Source: Chitinophaga qingshengii
GTDB lineage: Bacteria; Bacteroidota; Bacteroidia; Chitinophagales; Chitinophagaceae
Direction of reading: 5' to 3'
Length of the DNA stretch: 64,000 nucleotides
Assembly (NCBI RefSeq): GCF_014529935.1
Contig: NZ_JACVFC010000001.1
Span: 930,001 to 994,000, forward strand
Below, piece after piece: positions 15,245 to 23,694 of the stretch. The first letter of the stretch is position 1. Each line of letters begins with the position of its first letter. Made by a program: the position numbers and the translations under genes. A model generated the notes under the pieces. That model saw nothing but the letters and a program-made list of their open reading frames with translations. It ran no database searches and was not told where the DNA came from.

Positions 15245-15412
15245 TTTACATGGAATGCAAGGCTCATTGGAGAAGACAGCCCGGCCGAATTTTTGATAAC
15301 CTTTCTTCAGAAAACCAATCTGGCTGCGTTGGCAAAAATATATCAGATTATTAATAATGCGATACGTTCACATGATCATCCGTATCAGAAAACAAATGTA
15401 GATCATGCATAG
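15245..15412 (+). pseudogene. Possible gene fragment overlapping the VOC gene start
   Basis: An open frame reads ...NARLIGEDSPAEFLITF and ends ...HPYQKTNVDHA at TAG 15410-15412. It has protein-like composition but no good start codon. Its stop overlaps the ATG of the next gene by eight bases. It may be the tail of a decayed gene left beside the tRNA cassette. Evidence is weak. Confidence 0.25.
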
Positions 15413-15818
15413 AAATTTCCCGACAATTACACCCGGATTACTCTATCATCATGCTCCCGAAATGATAGCATGGCTCTGTCAGACTTTTGGGTTTAAAAAG
15501 AAGCTGGTCATACCCGGAGAAGACGGAAAAATTCTTCACGCGCATCTGGTTTTGGGTAATGGAGGTGTTATGCTTTCTTCTGCTGAAGACTACGGATATC
15601 CCGATTTGTGTAAATCGCCTCAACAAACGGGCGCCAGCACAGTAGAGATCATTGTTTTTGTGGAAGATATTGACGAGCACTATCAGCATTCACAACAACA
15701 GGGGGCTAACATTGTCCTACCACTCGAAGACAAACCGTATGGTGGGAAAGGGTATTCCGTTAAAGACCCTGAAGGTTATACGTGGGCCTTCGGCTCGTAT
15801 GATCCATGGCAAAGTTGA
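15405..15818 (+). CDS. VOC-superfamily (glyoxalase/bleomycin-resistance-like) protein
   Basis: This 137-aa protein shows one complete vicinal-oxygen-chelate fold: PTITPGLLYHHAPEMIAWLCQTFGFKKKL, then the strand block HAHLVLGNGGVMLSS, and a second half TVEIIVFVEDIDEHYQHSQQ with GKGYSVKDPEGYTWAFGSY. The metal-type positions (His of AHLVLG and Glu of PEGYTW) are present, but the reaction cannot be inferred. Members include glyoxalases, dioxygenases and antibiotic-binding proteins. Confidence 0.88.
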   Translation: MHRNFPTITPGLLYHHAPEMIAWLCQTFGFKKKLVIPGEDGKILHAHLVLGNGGVMLSSAEDYGYPDLCKSPQQTGASTVEIIVFVEDIDEHYQHSQQQGANIVLPLEDKPYGGKGYSVKDPEGYTWAFGSYDPWQS

Positions 15819-15838
15819 TAATCAATTCCTGAACTATT

Positions 15839-16519
15839 TCAACAAATCAGCAACAACCTGCGCTCACCGGGCTTTTCCCTGGGCGCCCGGTGAACACAGG
15901 GAAGCACCTTACTTTCAGGATGGTCTACCGCAAGCCGCCATAGATTACCCAGACCTAAGCTGATCGGATGTGCATCAGGAGTAGCCTGATAGTGCAGATC
16001 AAAGAAATGTTCACTTAAGAATACGTCAAAACCTTCAGCTGGTCCATCATATAGTTTTTGGAGCTTAGCACGTATTTCCGGAACAAGCACTTTTTGTTGG
16101 GCCTGTGAATTGGGCAATATGTCACTGGGCTCACCGTAGTAGGTACATAAAAAAGTATCGGTTGGTACAGGAGAGCGATCTACGTGATAGGAATACACAT
16201 CAGTCGGAAAAAAGGTATCATCCTGATCATAGTGATTGATCAGATTCAGCACCGGTGATGCTCCATGCGCTTTCAATGTTTCCAGGTCGTTTAACAGTAT
16301 TTCACGGGCTAGCTGCCCTTGTTCACTCAACTGAAGTGCATGAAGTTCCGTAGGTTCAACTTCCGTTATATTGCCGCTTTGCCTTATCTTTTGAACAATC
16401 TCCCCAAAATCGCCTGTTAGTTTACGCGCCCAGCACATTGCGTTGATTTCTCCCTGAAATGGCGTGGCAACAAGATCCTGAAAAGACGTGACATAACGGA
16501 TCTGAGATAAATCTATCAT
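15839..16519 (-). CDS. DUF1826-like protein
   Basis: This 226-aa protein carries SYHVDRSPVPTDTFLCTYYG in the middle (about residues 110-130) and VLPCVHRAPREKPGERRLLL at the C-terminus. Both resemble the conserved H-x-D, R...L-x-TY-x-G and HR-x-P...RLLL blocks of DUF1826 proteins. The biochemical role of that family is unknown to me. It is convergent with the VOC gene, with only 20 bases between stops. The H-x-D pattern could indicate a metal site, which is speculation. Confidence 0.6.
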   Translation of the reverse strand: MIDLSQIRYVTSFQDLVATPFQGEINAMCWARKLTGDFGEIVQKIRQSGNITEVEPTELHALQLSEQGQLAREILLNDLETLKAHGASPVLNLINHYDQDDTFFPTDVYSYHVDRSPVPTDTFLCTYYGEPSDILPNSQAQQKVLVPEIRAKLQKLYDGPAEGFDVFLSEHFFDLHYQATPDAHPISLGLGNLWRLAVDHPESKVLPCVHRAPREKPGERRLLLIC

Positions 16520-16588
16520 AATGGCGAAGATAGCTATAAAATCAGGAAGTCATTCCGGCTGCCCTGCATACAGCATCAAACAAAATAA

Positions 16589-16622
16589 AAAACTTCAACC
16601 GAAAACCAGTTGAAGTTTTTTA
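16589..16622 (-). terminator. Terminator of the secreted protein at 16646
   Basis: AAAAAACTTCAAC and GTTGAAGTTTTTT form a 13-bp stem with a nine-base loop. It is symmetrical, with T-runs on both strands. It lies just beyond the minus-strand stop at 16646. Confidence 0.85.
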
Positions 16623-16645
16623 TGTAGTGTTTTATTTGACAGGCT

Positions 16646-17941
16646 TTAACGCACATCTTTCAGTTTAACATCCAATTTATCACCATCTTTCCGGATGGTC
16701 ACGGTTGTTTCTATTTCCGCTGTTGCACCGGAAGATCCATTGGCCGAATTATAAATAGGCGTGGATGACAATACGGCTCCACTTGGATGCACCAGGTTCG
16801 ATGTTCCTGCATAATAGGAGTAAGAATAGCGGTGCGTATATCCAAAGGAAGTGAATAAGATATACTCTCCCGGCATCAGATTGGTGAATTCAAAATGCCC
16901 TTTGTCATCATACACGGTCGTTCTCTTAATACAGTCGGCAACGTTAGGATCAATGGGTACTTCGGACACCTTTTTGCGTTTCCGTATTTTCCGGTTCACT
17001 TCTTTCCATTCTTCGAGATACGCTGAATTGGGAATAATAGAGACCACCGTGCCTTTGGGCGCAAACTGTGCCCTGTTGATATTCACCAGCTGTCTTCCGG
17101 TACCGGCGTGATCCCTTGCGAAGGCAACACCCATAATAACGCTGTTCCCATTCTCTGTTTTTCTCAGATTTTCCGCTTTGTCGAACTTGCTGGCAATAGG
17201 CTGATAGTCCAGCTCCTCATCCACACAAATTTCTACCGTTCCGCCGCCTACGGGCATCTCCCGTTGCCAGATCCTGCGATCTTTCTTATCGATGATATAG
17301 GCATACACAGCTCCGGTACTCTCTTCCAGTACGTTCACCAACCAGCTTTCATGTTTACCGGTTTTATTCGAATAAAAGATATAACTCTTTACGTCTTTGA
17401 TGATGTAATTGGACACCACACTGTCGGGACTAGCACTGGTACCATAATAGAATTCCTGTATCATCGCCTTATACCCTGCTTCCAGGGGCAATGTGGTAAA
17501 AAGAATTTCTGATACGTTAAAATCAAAATACTTTCCGGGGGCCTTTATCTTTAATGCGTGGGTTTTGCCACCAGTCAAGTCCTGACCGGTAACCTGACTG
17601 CCGAAAGTCAGATCGATCGAGCCTTTTAAACCTTTATACTTATAACTAACCGGGCTAAACGTTTTTGCATCGGCTACAGATACCCTGCTTTTAAACCATT
17701 TATCTTTTTCGTCGGTGTAGTCCGTTGCAAATTTGATCTCATTACCCGAGATAGTCAGGTCGTTGACAAAAGTTCCTTTCTTTTCCCACTGTTGATTTTT
17801 TACATAGTAAATCCGGTACATTGATTTGCCGGTTTTTAACCGGGAGGTGTTAATGTCTGGGTGTCCGGGTACAACGGTTTTCTGTGCGAAGCTGGCTAAC
17901 GGCAATATCAATAACAATATTGCTTTCAATGAAATTTGCAT
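16646..17941 (-). CDS. Secreted protein with DUF3108-like and carboxypeptidase-regulatory-like parts
   Basis: This protein of about 431 aa has a signal peptide (MQISLKAILLLILPLASFAQ). Residues about 25-215 form beta-rich sequence with SMYRIYYVKNQQWEKKGTF and VSPVSYKYKG-type motifs that resemble DUF3108 or outer-membrane lipoprotein-sorting folds. The C-terminal third (YDDKGHFEFTNLMPGEYILF) looks like a carboxypeptidase regulatory or SpaA-type beta-sandwich. The ATG at 17941 is preferred; the frame reaches a TTG at 17965 that would put seven extra residues before the signal. Function unknown. Confidence 0.7.
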   Translation of the reverse strand: MQISLKAILLLILPLASFAQKTVVPGHPDINTSRLKTGKSMYRIYYVKNQQWEKKGTFVNDLTISGNEIKFATDYTDEKDKWFKSRVSVADAKTFSPVSYKYKGLKGSIDLTFGSQVTGQDLTGGKTHALKIKAPGKYFDFNVSEILFTTLPLEAGYKAMIQEFYYGTSASPDSVVSNYIIKDVKSYIFYSNKTGKHESWLVNVLEESTGAVYAYIIDKKDRRIWQREMPVGGGTVEICVDEELDYQPIASKFDKAENLRKTENGNSVIMGVAFARDHAGTGRQLVNINRAQFAPKGTVVSIIPNSAYLEEWKEVNRKIRKRKKVSEVPIDPNVADCIKRTTVYDDKGHFEFTNLMPGEYILFTSFGYTHRYSYSYYAGTSNLVHPSGAVLSSTPIYNSANGSSGATAEIETTVTIRKDGDKLDVKLKDVR

Positions 17942-18364
17942 GCAGTACTTATATTTTCTTACCAAATGATAATAATAGCCTCCCCCAAGGCCTTTTTCCT
18001 ATCGTTGTGATTTTTCAAAGGCATTTGAGACATGGCTGGTTTCGTAAATGTATTCTAAAAAACAATGAATATCTTTTTTGCAAACAGGTACGAAAATAAC
18101 CACTTTTAGCCTATTTTAAGTCATAAAGGGCTATATCCGTTCAATTTTTCCGGTATTTCCGGCAAAACACTTGATAAGTTTACATGCATACGGATGATGT
18201 CAGTGTCCCCGCAACTGCTTTACAAAAGCGGCAATGGCCGCCCCTATTATCTTTCCAAATTTACATAAAAAACCTCCCGGTTTTCGTATACCCTGCTCCG
18301 TTTGATTCAATAGTAGACCGGAGCATGTTACCTCAAAATGGGAGATGACAATACCTCGTAAAAA
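17942..18364. other. 423-bp intergenic region
   Basis: It holds the promoter side of the secreted protein gene on the left and the terminator of the acyl carrier protein gene on the right. A hairpin TGCTCCG...CGGAGCA also lies near 18293-18325. A 55-codon frame from ATG 18184 is present but has no protein-like features. I see no convincing gene. Confidence 0.5.
18266..18285 (-). terminator. Likely terminator of the acyl carrier protein gene
   Basis: On the minus strand AAAACC-GGGA-GGTTTTTT forms a short hairpin with a T-run about 80 bases after the ACP stop. Confidence 0.5.
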
Positions 18365-18604
18365 CTACTTACGCTTATTTTCAAAATAATTGGCCAGTTC
18401 ACTGATGGTCATTCCGGGATTCAGGTCGTTCAGATTAGCCTCTACCCCCAGCTTCTGTTGCAGCCTGGACATCAGCCGAACAGCCAGGATGGAATTCATT
18501 CCCTCCAGATCCTGAAAAGAATGATCAGGAGAGATGTTACCTGCCGGGATACCGGCGGTTTCACTGATGGCACTGATAATGGTGGATTCCATTGGGTTTT
18601 TCAT
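18365..18604 (-). CDS. Stand-alone acyl carrier protein
   Basis: This 79-aa acidic helical protein has the ACP pattern: helix 1 MESTIISAISETAGI, then SFQDLEGMNSILAVRLMSRL, where the Ser of GMNSI (about residue 38) takes the place of the usual DSL serine that carries 4'-phosphopantetheine. Helix 4 is ISELANYFE. The GMNSI variant is typical of secondary-metabolism or special-purpose ACPs rather than the housekeeping fatty-acid ACP. No synthase lies beside it. It is divergent from the desaturase at 18879 (274-base gap), so it may present acyl chains to that enzyme. Met5 is an alternative start. Confidence 0.88.
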   Translation of the reverse strand: MKNPMESTIISAISETAGIPAGNISPDHSFQDLEGMNSILAVRLMSRLQQKLGVEANLNDLNPGMTISELANYFENKRK

Positions 18605-18878
18605 ATGTCATGGTTTTTTGAAGGTGTAAAACTGATAAAGTAACATTTCCGATTACAAATGGTTTAACACTGTTACCTGCATCATAGGCGTATTCCCATA
18701 AATTGCTCATCCAGTGCGTGAAAGCGAAAAAAGGAGGTTATTTCCTTTTACCACTTTGTTAACAATTAAAGTAGTACTTTTAACTGAACTAAATATATTA
18801 CCGGACAGCGCTTTATATTTCCATCTATTCTCCTGGCATATTTGAGATTTATTCCTCGCTTCTATCAAAATTTCAAGT

Positions 18879-19631
18879 ATGGCCATTTTTATTTTTTTTG
18901 CCGCTTTGTGGTATCTGTCACTATTTTCACAAACATTCTTTCAACACCGGTATGCCGCACACGGGGCCTTTACCATGAGTAAAGGATGGGAAAAATTTTT
19001 CTTCATCTTCACCTATATTACGCAAGGCTCCTCTTATATGAGTCCCAGGGCTTATGCCATCATGCACAGGCTGCATCATGCGCATACAGACACGGAACTG
19101 GATCCCCATTCCCCTTCCAATTCGTCAAATATATTCGCCATGATGTGGGGAACCAGAACTGCCTATCAGCAGATACTCCACAATAAAGTGGAAGTAGAGG
19201 CCAGATACACCAAAAACCTTCCTGATTGGGGCGCTTTTGACAGGTTCGCCAACAGTACTTTTTCCAGGCTTATGTGGGTAGCAGGGTATATCCTTTTCTT
19301 TATTGTTTTCGCAACCAATCCTTATCAGTATTTACTATTGCCGATCGTGATTTCAATGGGTGCTTTTCACGGAGCGATTGTTAACTGGTTTGCACACAAA
19401 TATGGCTACATTAATTTCAAACTACGGAACACCGCTATGAATCTATTGTTCGTTGACGTGTTGATGTTAGGCGAATCCTATCACAACAATCACCATAAAC
19501 ATCCTTCTTCCGTTAATTTTGGACAACGCTGGTTCGAGATTGATCCGGTATTTTATATCATCAAACTGCTCAATTCTTTGAAAGTGATCAAATTGGCTTA
19601 CATTCCCAAGCAACAGATGACTATCTCCTGA
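18879..19631 (+). CDS. Short acyl desaturase
   Basis: This 250-aa membrane desaturase has all three histidine boxes: HRYAAH at residues 23-28, HRLHHAH at 63-69 and HNNHH at 202-206. It is shorter than the 305-aa paralogue at 1540 and lacks that protein's N-terminal extension before the first box. Hydrophobic segments surround the boxes as in delta-9-type acyl-CoA or acyl-ACP desaturases. Start at ATG 18879. Its divergent partner is a solo acyl carrier protein, which suggests an acyl-ACP substrate. A long hairpin ends the gene. Confidence 0.9.
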   Translation: MAIFIFFAALWYLSLFSQTFFQHRYAAHGAFTMSKGWEKFFFIFTYITQGSSYMSPRAYAIMHRLHHAHTDTELDPHSPSNSSNIFAMMWGTRTAYQQILHNKVEVEARYTKNLPDWGAFDRFANSTFSRLMWVAGYILFFIVFATNPYQYLLLPIVISMGAFHGAIVNWFAHKYGYINFKLRNTAMNLLFVDVLMLGESYHNNHHKHPSSVNFGQRWFEIDPVFYIIKLLNSLKVIKLAYIPKQQMTIS

Positions 19632-19646
19632 AAATATCAACAGAAA

Positions 19647-19698
19647 AGCCAGTTAACAAAATTTCCGGCACAACAGGCGGAAATCTTGTTAACTGGCT
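19647..19698. terminator. Bidirectional hairpin between desaturase and cold-shock gene
   Basis: AGCCAGTTAACAA... (from 19647) pairs with ...TTGTTAACTGGCT (to 19698) over about 21 bp with one mismatch around a loop of about ten bases. It lies at the convergent junction of the desaturase and the cold-shock-domain gene. Confidence 0.75.
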
Positions 19699-19730
19699 TA
19701 TGAACAATACTGAAGTATTATCTTAAAATA

Positions 19731-20177
19731 TCAGGGCTTGGGACCCGCTTTCTTTACCGATGCTGCAAAGTAACCTTTAGCATTCCTGTCGCGGAGAAAC
19801 GTCACCTTATCTTTCTCCCTCACTGCCTCCAATAAGTCATTCATATGAAAGAATATGTCTTCCCCGGATTTATCATCCACAATAAATCCAAATCCCTTTG
19901 AATGGTTAAAGAATGAGACAGTCCCTGTTCTGACAGGGTCTTCTGCAGGCCGGGGCGTAGCGCCAATTTGGATATCCTTCGCCTCTATTTCAGCCCTCTT
20001 TGTTTCCCTGGGAGGAGAGGCACTGAGATTCCCATTTTCATCAACGTAGGCCAGCATATCCTCCAGGCCCTTCCCTTTGTTGTTATTCAATTTGCGCTCC
20101 TGCGTTCTTTGTGCCTTATTCTCTTTCGCTTTTGCCTTTTTATTTCTGTTTTCTTTCTTGGAAAAAGATTCTCCCAT
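19731..20177 (-). CDS. Cold-shock-domain protein with basic N-terminal extension
   Basis: In this 148-aa protein residues about 82-145 form one cold-shock domain: GTVSFFNHSKGFGFIVDD holds RNP1 (KGFGFI) and EDIFFHMND holds RNP2. This binds single-stranded RNA or DNA. The first 40 residues are extremely rich in Lys, Asn and Glu (KKENRNKKAKAKENKAQ), a disordered basic tail likely to add RNA contacts. A linker follows. This layout is seen in Bacteroidota cold-shock proteins about twice the size of CspA. A long untranslated region precedes it. Confidence 0.93.
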   Translation of the reverse strand: MGESFSKKENRNKKAKAKENKAQRTQERKLNNNKGKGLEDMLAYVDENGNLSASPPRETKRAEIEAKDIQIGATPRPAEDPVRTGTVSFFNHSKGFGFIVDDKSGEDIFFHMNDLLEAVREKDKVTFLRDRNAKGYFAASVKKAGPKP

Positions 20178-20548
20178 AACAACCTGTTTTAGTTAAATCG
20201 CACAATTGCGTAATTTTTCTATATAAAAATGGAACCGACTATCTTATAAACCTGTCAAACCAAAGCTGACAGGCGGTTAATCAGTTTGTCAGATCACTCA
20301 AATTGCCAACGAAAATATTCATAGCGTAAAAGTTTTAAATATGAAGAATATGGCCGCTGGAAGCGAGGACTGAGGAAGAAAAGAGATTATCCAGACTAAA
20401 TCAGAAGAAGCAGGGGCAGGAGCCTGTAATCGGCTAAAGATAGGATATTACCTCGAATACCGCCCGAATATTTTCGCCTGCCGGTATTTTCGGTTGATTC
20501 CGGGTGATGATTCGAAAGCACCGGTATTAACAGACAAATCATTTTATT
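20178..20548. other. 371-bp intergenic region, possibly with structured RNA
   Basis: It holds the upstream region of the cold-shock gene (left) and of the small ORFs (right). The part around 20340-20480 is purine-rich with several short GC patches. AATACCG near 20457 can pair with CGGTATT near 20483. No known riboswitch was recognised. No ORF of protein-like composition was seen. Confidence 0.4.
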
Positions 20549-20629
20549 ATGTCAACGAAAACAAAAATTATTCTCTGCATGCTCTTCTTAGGATTAACCG
20601 GTATTTGTCTTTATCATTTCTTCGGCTAA
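20549..20629 (+). CDS. 26-aa hydrophobic peptide (candidate)
   Basis: ATG 20549 opens a 26-codon frame: a basic start (MSTKTK), then one hydrophobic helix (IILCMLFLGLTGICLYHFF), then Gly and stop. This looks like a minimal membrane peptide. The stop lies eleven bases before the next small ORF, in a different frame. Such short hydrophobic peptides include type I toxins, leader peptides and small membrane regulators. Evidence is composition and context only. Confidence 0.4.
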   Translation: MSTKTKIILCMLFLGLTGICLYHFFG

Positions 20630-20640
20630 AAAAATTCAAT

Positions 20641-20838
20641 ATGAAAACAGCTGTCAACATTTGGGGAATTAAAGAATTTGAAGGCGATGGGAAGAGCTGT
20701 CCTGTTATTCCCGCTCAACTTCCCTGGTATAGGAAAGCCGCCCTCACTTTTTTTCGTTTCGGCGTATGTCCGCTTTGTATAACCATGAGCTTGCTTTATA
20801 GTCTAAAGAAAATTTTCAGGAACAAGGCAGGAGGATAA
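20641..20838 (+). CDS. 65-aa protein of unknown function
   Basis: From ATG 20641 a 65-aa protein reads MKTAVNIWGIKEFEGDGKSC, then a basic-aromatic part and a hydrophobic segment FFRFGVCPLCITMSLLYSL with a CPLC motif, ending in KKIFRNKAGG. A longer in-frame start at 20494 would overlap the 26-aa ORF and adds no recognisable sequence. It may be membrane-associated. I do not recognise the family. Confidence 0.5.
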   Translation: MKTAVNIWGIKEFEGDGKSCPVIPAQLPWYRKAALTFFRFGVCPLCITMSLLYSLKKIFRNKAGG

Positions 20839-20921
20839 AAATCCTCCTGAGGAGCGTTATGGCACTTTTTTGGTAATATCGCCAACTGCTACGTTTATAA
20901 TCTTGTGTAGCGCGGAAACTT

Positions 20922-21674
20922 ATGGCACAAAGTGTGAAAGCGATCATTTGTATTTTATTGTTATTCAGTAGCTTAACAGGATACACTCAAAATCACCCCG
21001 ATACAACGGCGGACAAACAAAAAACCATTTATTTTTTTAGTGGCCTTGGAGCAGACTCAACCATTTTTATGAACCTGGATCTTCCGGGTTACCATAAAGT
21101 GTACATTAACTGGGTTCCGGCATTACCCAGTGAAAATATAACACAGTATGCCGAAAGAATAAAAAGCCAGATTACGGTGGAGAATCCTTATATAATCGGA
21201 CTTTCTTTCGGCGGCATCATCGCCGTAGAGGTATCCAAACTGATCAACGTAAAAAAGATGGTCCTGCTCTCTTCCGTAAAAACAAAAAGCGAACTGAACA
21301 AAAGGCAATTTTTCTTTATGCGGTTAGGGCTTTATCGGCTCATCCCCAGCGGACTGATAAAACACACCAACTTCCTGACGTTTCGTTATTTTGGAGCACG
21401 CTCTCCCAACGACAAAAAAGCGCTCACCCATTTACTGTTGGACACCGACGTTGCCTTTTTCCGTTGGGCATTGAAAAGTATTGCTCATTGGGATAACAAA
21501 GAAGCGCCAGAAAGAACCATTCAAATACATGGAACTGCCGACAGGGTTATTACCAGCAAACTGGTACATCCTGATTACCGCATTAAGGGCGGTGGTCACC
21601 TGATGGTGTTAAATGAGGCGGATACCATCAGTAAGATCATTTTGCGTTATTTTGGTGAAAACAGCAATAAATAA
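20922..21674 (+). CDS. Secreted alpha/beta hydrolase
   Basis: This 250-aa hydrolase has a signal peptide (residues 1-23, ending GYTQ). The nucleophile elbow is GLSFGG with Ser95; the acid is D207 in GTADRVIT and the base is H226 in GGGHLMV. The fold is the small esterase/lipase type without a large lid. The substrate is unknown. A PqqD-like gene follows 60 bases later on the same strand. Confidence 0.85.
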   Translation: MAQSVKAIICILLLFSSLTGYTQNHPDTTADKQKTIYFFSGLGADSTIFMNLDLPGYHKVYINWVPALPSENITQYAERIKSQITVENPYIIGLSFGGIIAVEVSKLINVKKMVLLSSVKTKSELNKRQFFFMRLGLYRLIPSGLIKHTNFLTFRYFGARSPNDKKALTHLLLDTDVAFFRWALKSIAHWDNKEAPERTIQIHGTADRVITSKLVHPDYRIKGGGHLMVLNEADTISKIILRYFGENSNK

Positions 21675-21734
21675 TAAGGGAAAAATTTGTTTGTATCTTT
21701 AGTTCAAACAAGTGAGCAACCTATATATTTACCT

Positions 21735-22121
21735 ATGAAATTGAATTTCTTTAAGAAAGCTAAGCCAGTGGTACCTAATTTTGAAGCGCTTTATCATTCA
21801 CCGTTAAAGGATCAATACTTTTATCGCACCAGGCAATGGCTCCGTGGCAACAACGATAATATCACTATCATTGACAACACCGCTCCCCGGGTGATCACGA
21901 TGGATCCCTGGCCTCAGATGATTTTTCTGGATGCAACAGGCAAACAAACCATTAACGAATATGTGAACTTCATAGCCGGCAAATACAAAAACAACGTTCC
22001 TGCTGATCTGGATACTACTATTCTTTCGATGATCGACCTTCTTCTCAAAGAGAATGTTATATGCCTGTCAACTGTGCCAAGAGAACCGGACCCTCAACAT
22101 CAGGTTCCAGTCAGTAAATAA
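21735..22121 (+). CDS. PqqD-like small protein (tentative)
   Basis: This 128-aa protein runs from ATG 21735; the frame extends to 21687, but a near-consensus -7 box (TATCTTTA) lies around 21700. The C-terminal half, PQMIFLDATGKQTINEYVNF followed by LDTTILSMIDLLLKENVICL, resembles the hairpin-plus-helices layout of PqqD/RiPP recognition domains (hydrophobic strand, glycine turn, regulatory helix, then LLxxxV). The resemblance is by eye and low. No radical-SAM or precursor peptide is adjacent. The N-terminal half is unrecognised. Confidence 0.5.
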   Translation: MKLNFFKKAKPVVPNFEALYHSPLKDQYFYRTRQWLRGNNDNITIIDNTAPRVITMDPWPQMIFLDATGKQTINEYVNFIAGKYKNNVPADLDTTILSMIDLLLKENVICLSTVPREPDPQHQVPVSK

Positions 22122-22179
22122 TTCCTTTCCGGAGAACAGCCTGATAAAGGATAGCTCTAAGCGATGTGACAATCAAGTA

Positions 22180-23553
22180 TTACTCCCCGCTCAACGCTGT
22201 AACAATCTGCCTGGCCGTAGTATTCGTTGAATCTAACGCCAATGCACGTTTATAATAACGCAACGCATTCTTTTTGTCATTTTTTTTATAATACGCTTCA
22301 CCAAGGCTGTCGAAAACATTGCCGGAAGCGGGGAAAAGCCGGGTATTGCGGGTGAAGATAATAATGGCATCATCCAGCCGGTTATGATTCATATAATAAT
22401 AGCCCAGGTTATTGAGCGCCGACTCATTGTCAAAATTATACTCCCCGGCATGGCGGCTTTTTAATTGTTGATATAGTGTTAATGCCTGTTGAGCATTGAG
22501 CTGGTCCAGTTTTCCGTTAAAAAGATCCACGACCGGTTTTTTAGGCTGCTGATAAGGTTTCCCGTCGAGAATAGCCTGTATGGCGGTATTGATTTCGTAT
22601 AGGTTTCCCTGTTTGTTATTCGTCAGGAGGATAACCGTGCGTCCCCGGGGCGGATCACTCACCAGCAGCGCGTTATAGCGCAGTGCGGAGCCATCATGTA
22701 TATGCCGCGTAATATGATCCTCTGCCATCTCCCCTCCTCCTAATCCGGATTGTCTGTTGGGGCCGGAGGGGTAGAGTATTGTCCTGGTATCTGCAGGAGA
22801 CAGCAAACGAAAAGTGTTGATAGCATTGGACCATTGGTAGAAATCATCTGCCGTTACGGCCGTCCACCCGGATATAGCTAAGATCAGGGGATCGGCCTGG
22901 CGTTCATTATTAAAAGCGATGGCGATCGGTGTATCCTTCTCCGTAGGATCTACCACAGCAGCATTCATCCCGCAGGGCCGCAATAATTGTTGCTCCACAA
23001 ACGTATTAAAAGGCATGCCGGTGATTTTCTCAATAATCCGGCGTTGCAGGAACACACAATTGTTGCTGTACAAATAGTTACTCCCTGGTGTAAAAAGCAG
23101 CTGCTGTCTGTCTCTCAGGTCCTGCATAATATCGGCATCTGAGTGGACCGTTTTCCAATTGAGGTCCGGCAAGCCGCTGGTATACTGTAACAGGTGCAGG
23201 ATACTGACAGAATCGGACCAGGCCGGCAGCCCGGGTATATACGCCGACACTTTATCCTCCAGCTTCAGTTTCCCCTGCGCTTTCAGCATCATGATACCCA
23301 CCGCGTTAAACTCCTTTGCGATAGACCCGATATGAAAGCGATGTTGCAGGGTGAGTGGTATTTTACTTCCCGGATCAGCAAAACCGATGGCTGTTTTATA
23401 CAGTACCTTGTTATGATCGGCCACCAGCACATTGCCGTTAAACAGGCCCAGGCGGTTCGTACGGTGTATCAGGGAATCTATTTCGGCAGCCTGGCCCCTG
23501 GCTATCATTGAAAAAGTGGACACAATAAATAAAAACAGCAGATTTTTTCTCAT
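22180..23553 (-). CDS. Beta-lactamase-fold serine hydrolase with TPR tail
   Basis: This 457-aa periplasmic protein has a signal peptide (ending ARGQ). The class C beta-lactamase/DD-peptidase motifs are S77-x-x-K80 (GSIAKEF), Y162-S-N164 (YLYSNN) and H285-D-G287 in place of KTG. After about residue 385, TPR-like repeats follow (NNLGYYYMNHNRLDDAIIIF; DSLGEAYYKKNDKKNALRYY). Such proteins are often esterases or peptidases rather than lactamases. It is divergent from the hydrolase at 23695. Confidence 0.9.
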   Translation of the reverse strand: MRKNLLFLFIVSTFSMIARGQAAEIDSLIHRTNRLGLFNGNVLVADHNKVLYKTAIGFADPGSKIPLTLQHRFHIGSIAKEFNAVGIMMLKAQGKLKLEDKVSAYIPGLPAWSDSVSILHLLQYTSGLPDLNWKTVHSDADIMQDLRDRQQLLFTPGSNYLYSNNCVFLQRRIIEKITGMPFNTFVEQQLLRPCGMNAAVVDPTEKDTPIAIAFNNERQADPLILAISGWTAVTADDFYQWSNAINTFRLLSPADTRTILYPSGPNRQSGLGGGEMAEDHITRHIHDGSALRYNALLVSDPPRGRTVILLTNNKQGNLYEINTAIQAILDGKPYQQPKKPVVDLFNGKLDQLNAQQALTLYQQLKSRHAGEYNFDNESALNNLGYYYMNHNRLDDAIIIFTRNTRLFPASGNVFDSLGEAYYKKNDKKNALRYYKRALALDSTNTTARQIVTALSGE

Positions 23554-23675
23554 AACGTGCCTGGTTAAAATGGGTAACTAAAGTTAATCCAACGCCTTTA
23601 TATTTGCAACAGGGGTAGTCCTAAAATGCCTCCTGATTGTCGTATTTGCCCATGTCCGGTTTTGAGCAGGCGATG

Positions 23676-23683
23676 TATGTTTG
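23676..23683 (+). promoter_or_regulatory. -7 box TATGTTTG
   Basis: Exact TANNTTTG match ending eleven bases before the ATG at 23695. It shows that the longer frame start at 23626 is not used. Confidence 0.6.
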
Positions 23684-23694
23684 TATCAACAAAA

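Noticed and set aside
18184..18351. 55-codon frame in the gap left of the ACP gene
   Set aside because: It has no signal, membrane helix or motif, and it runs through the terminator hairpin.
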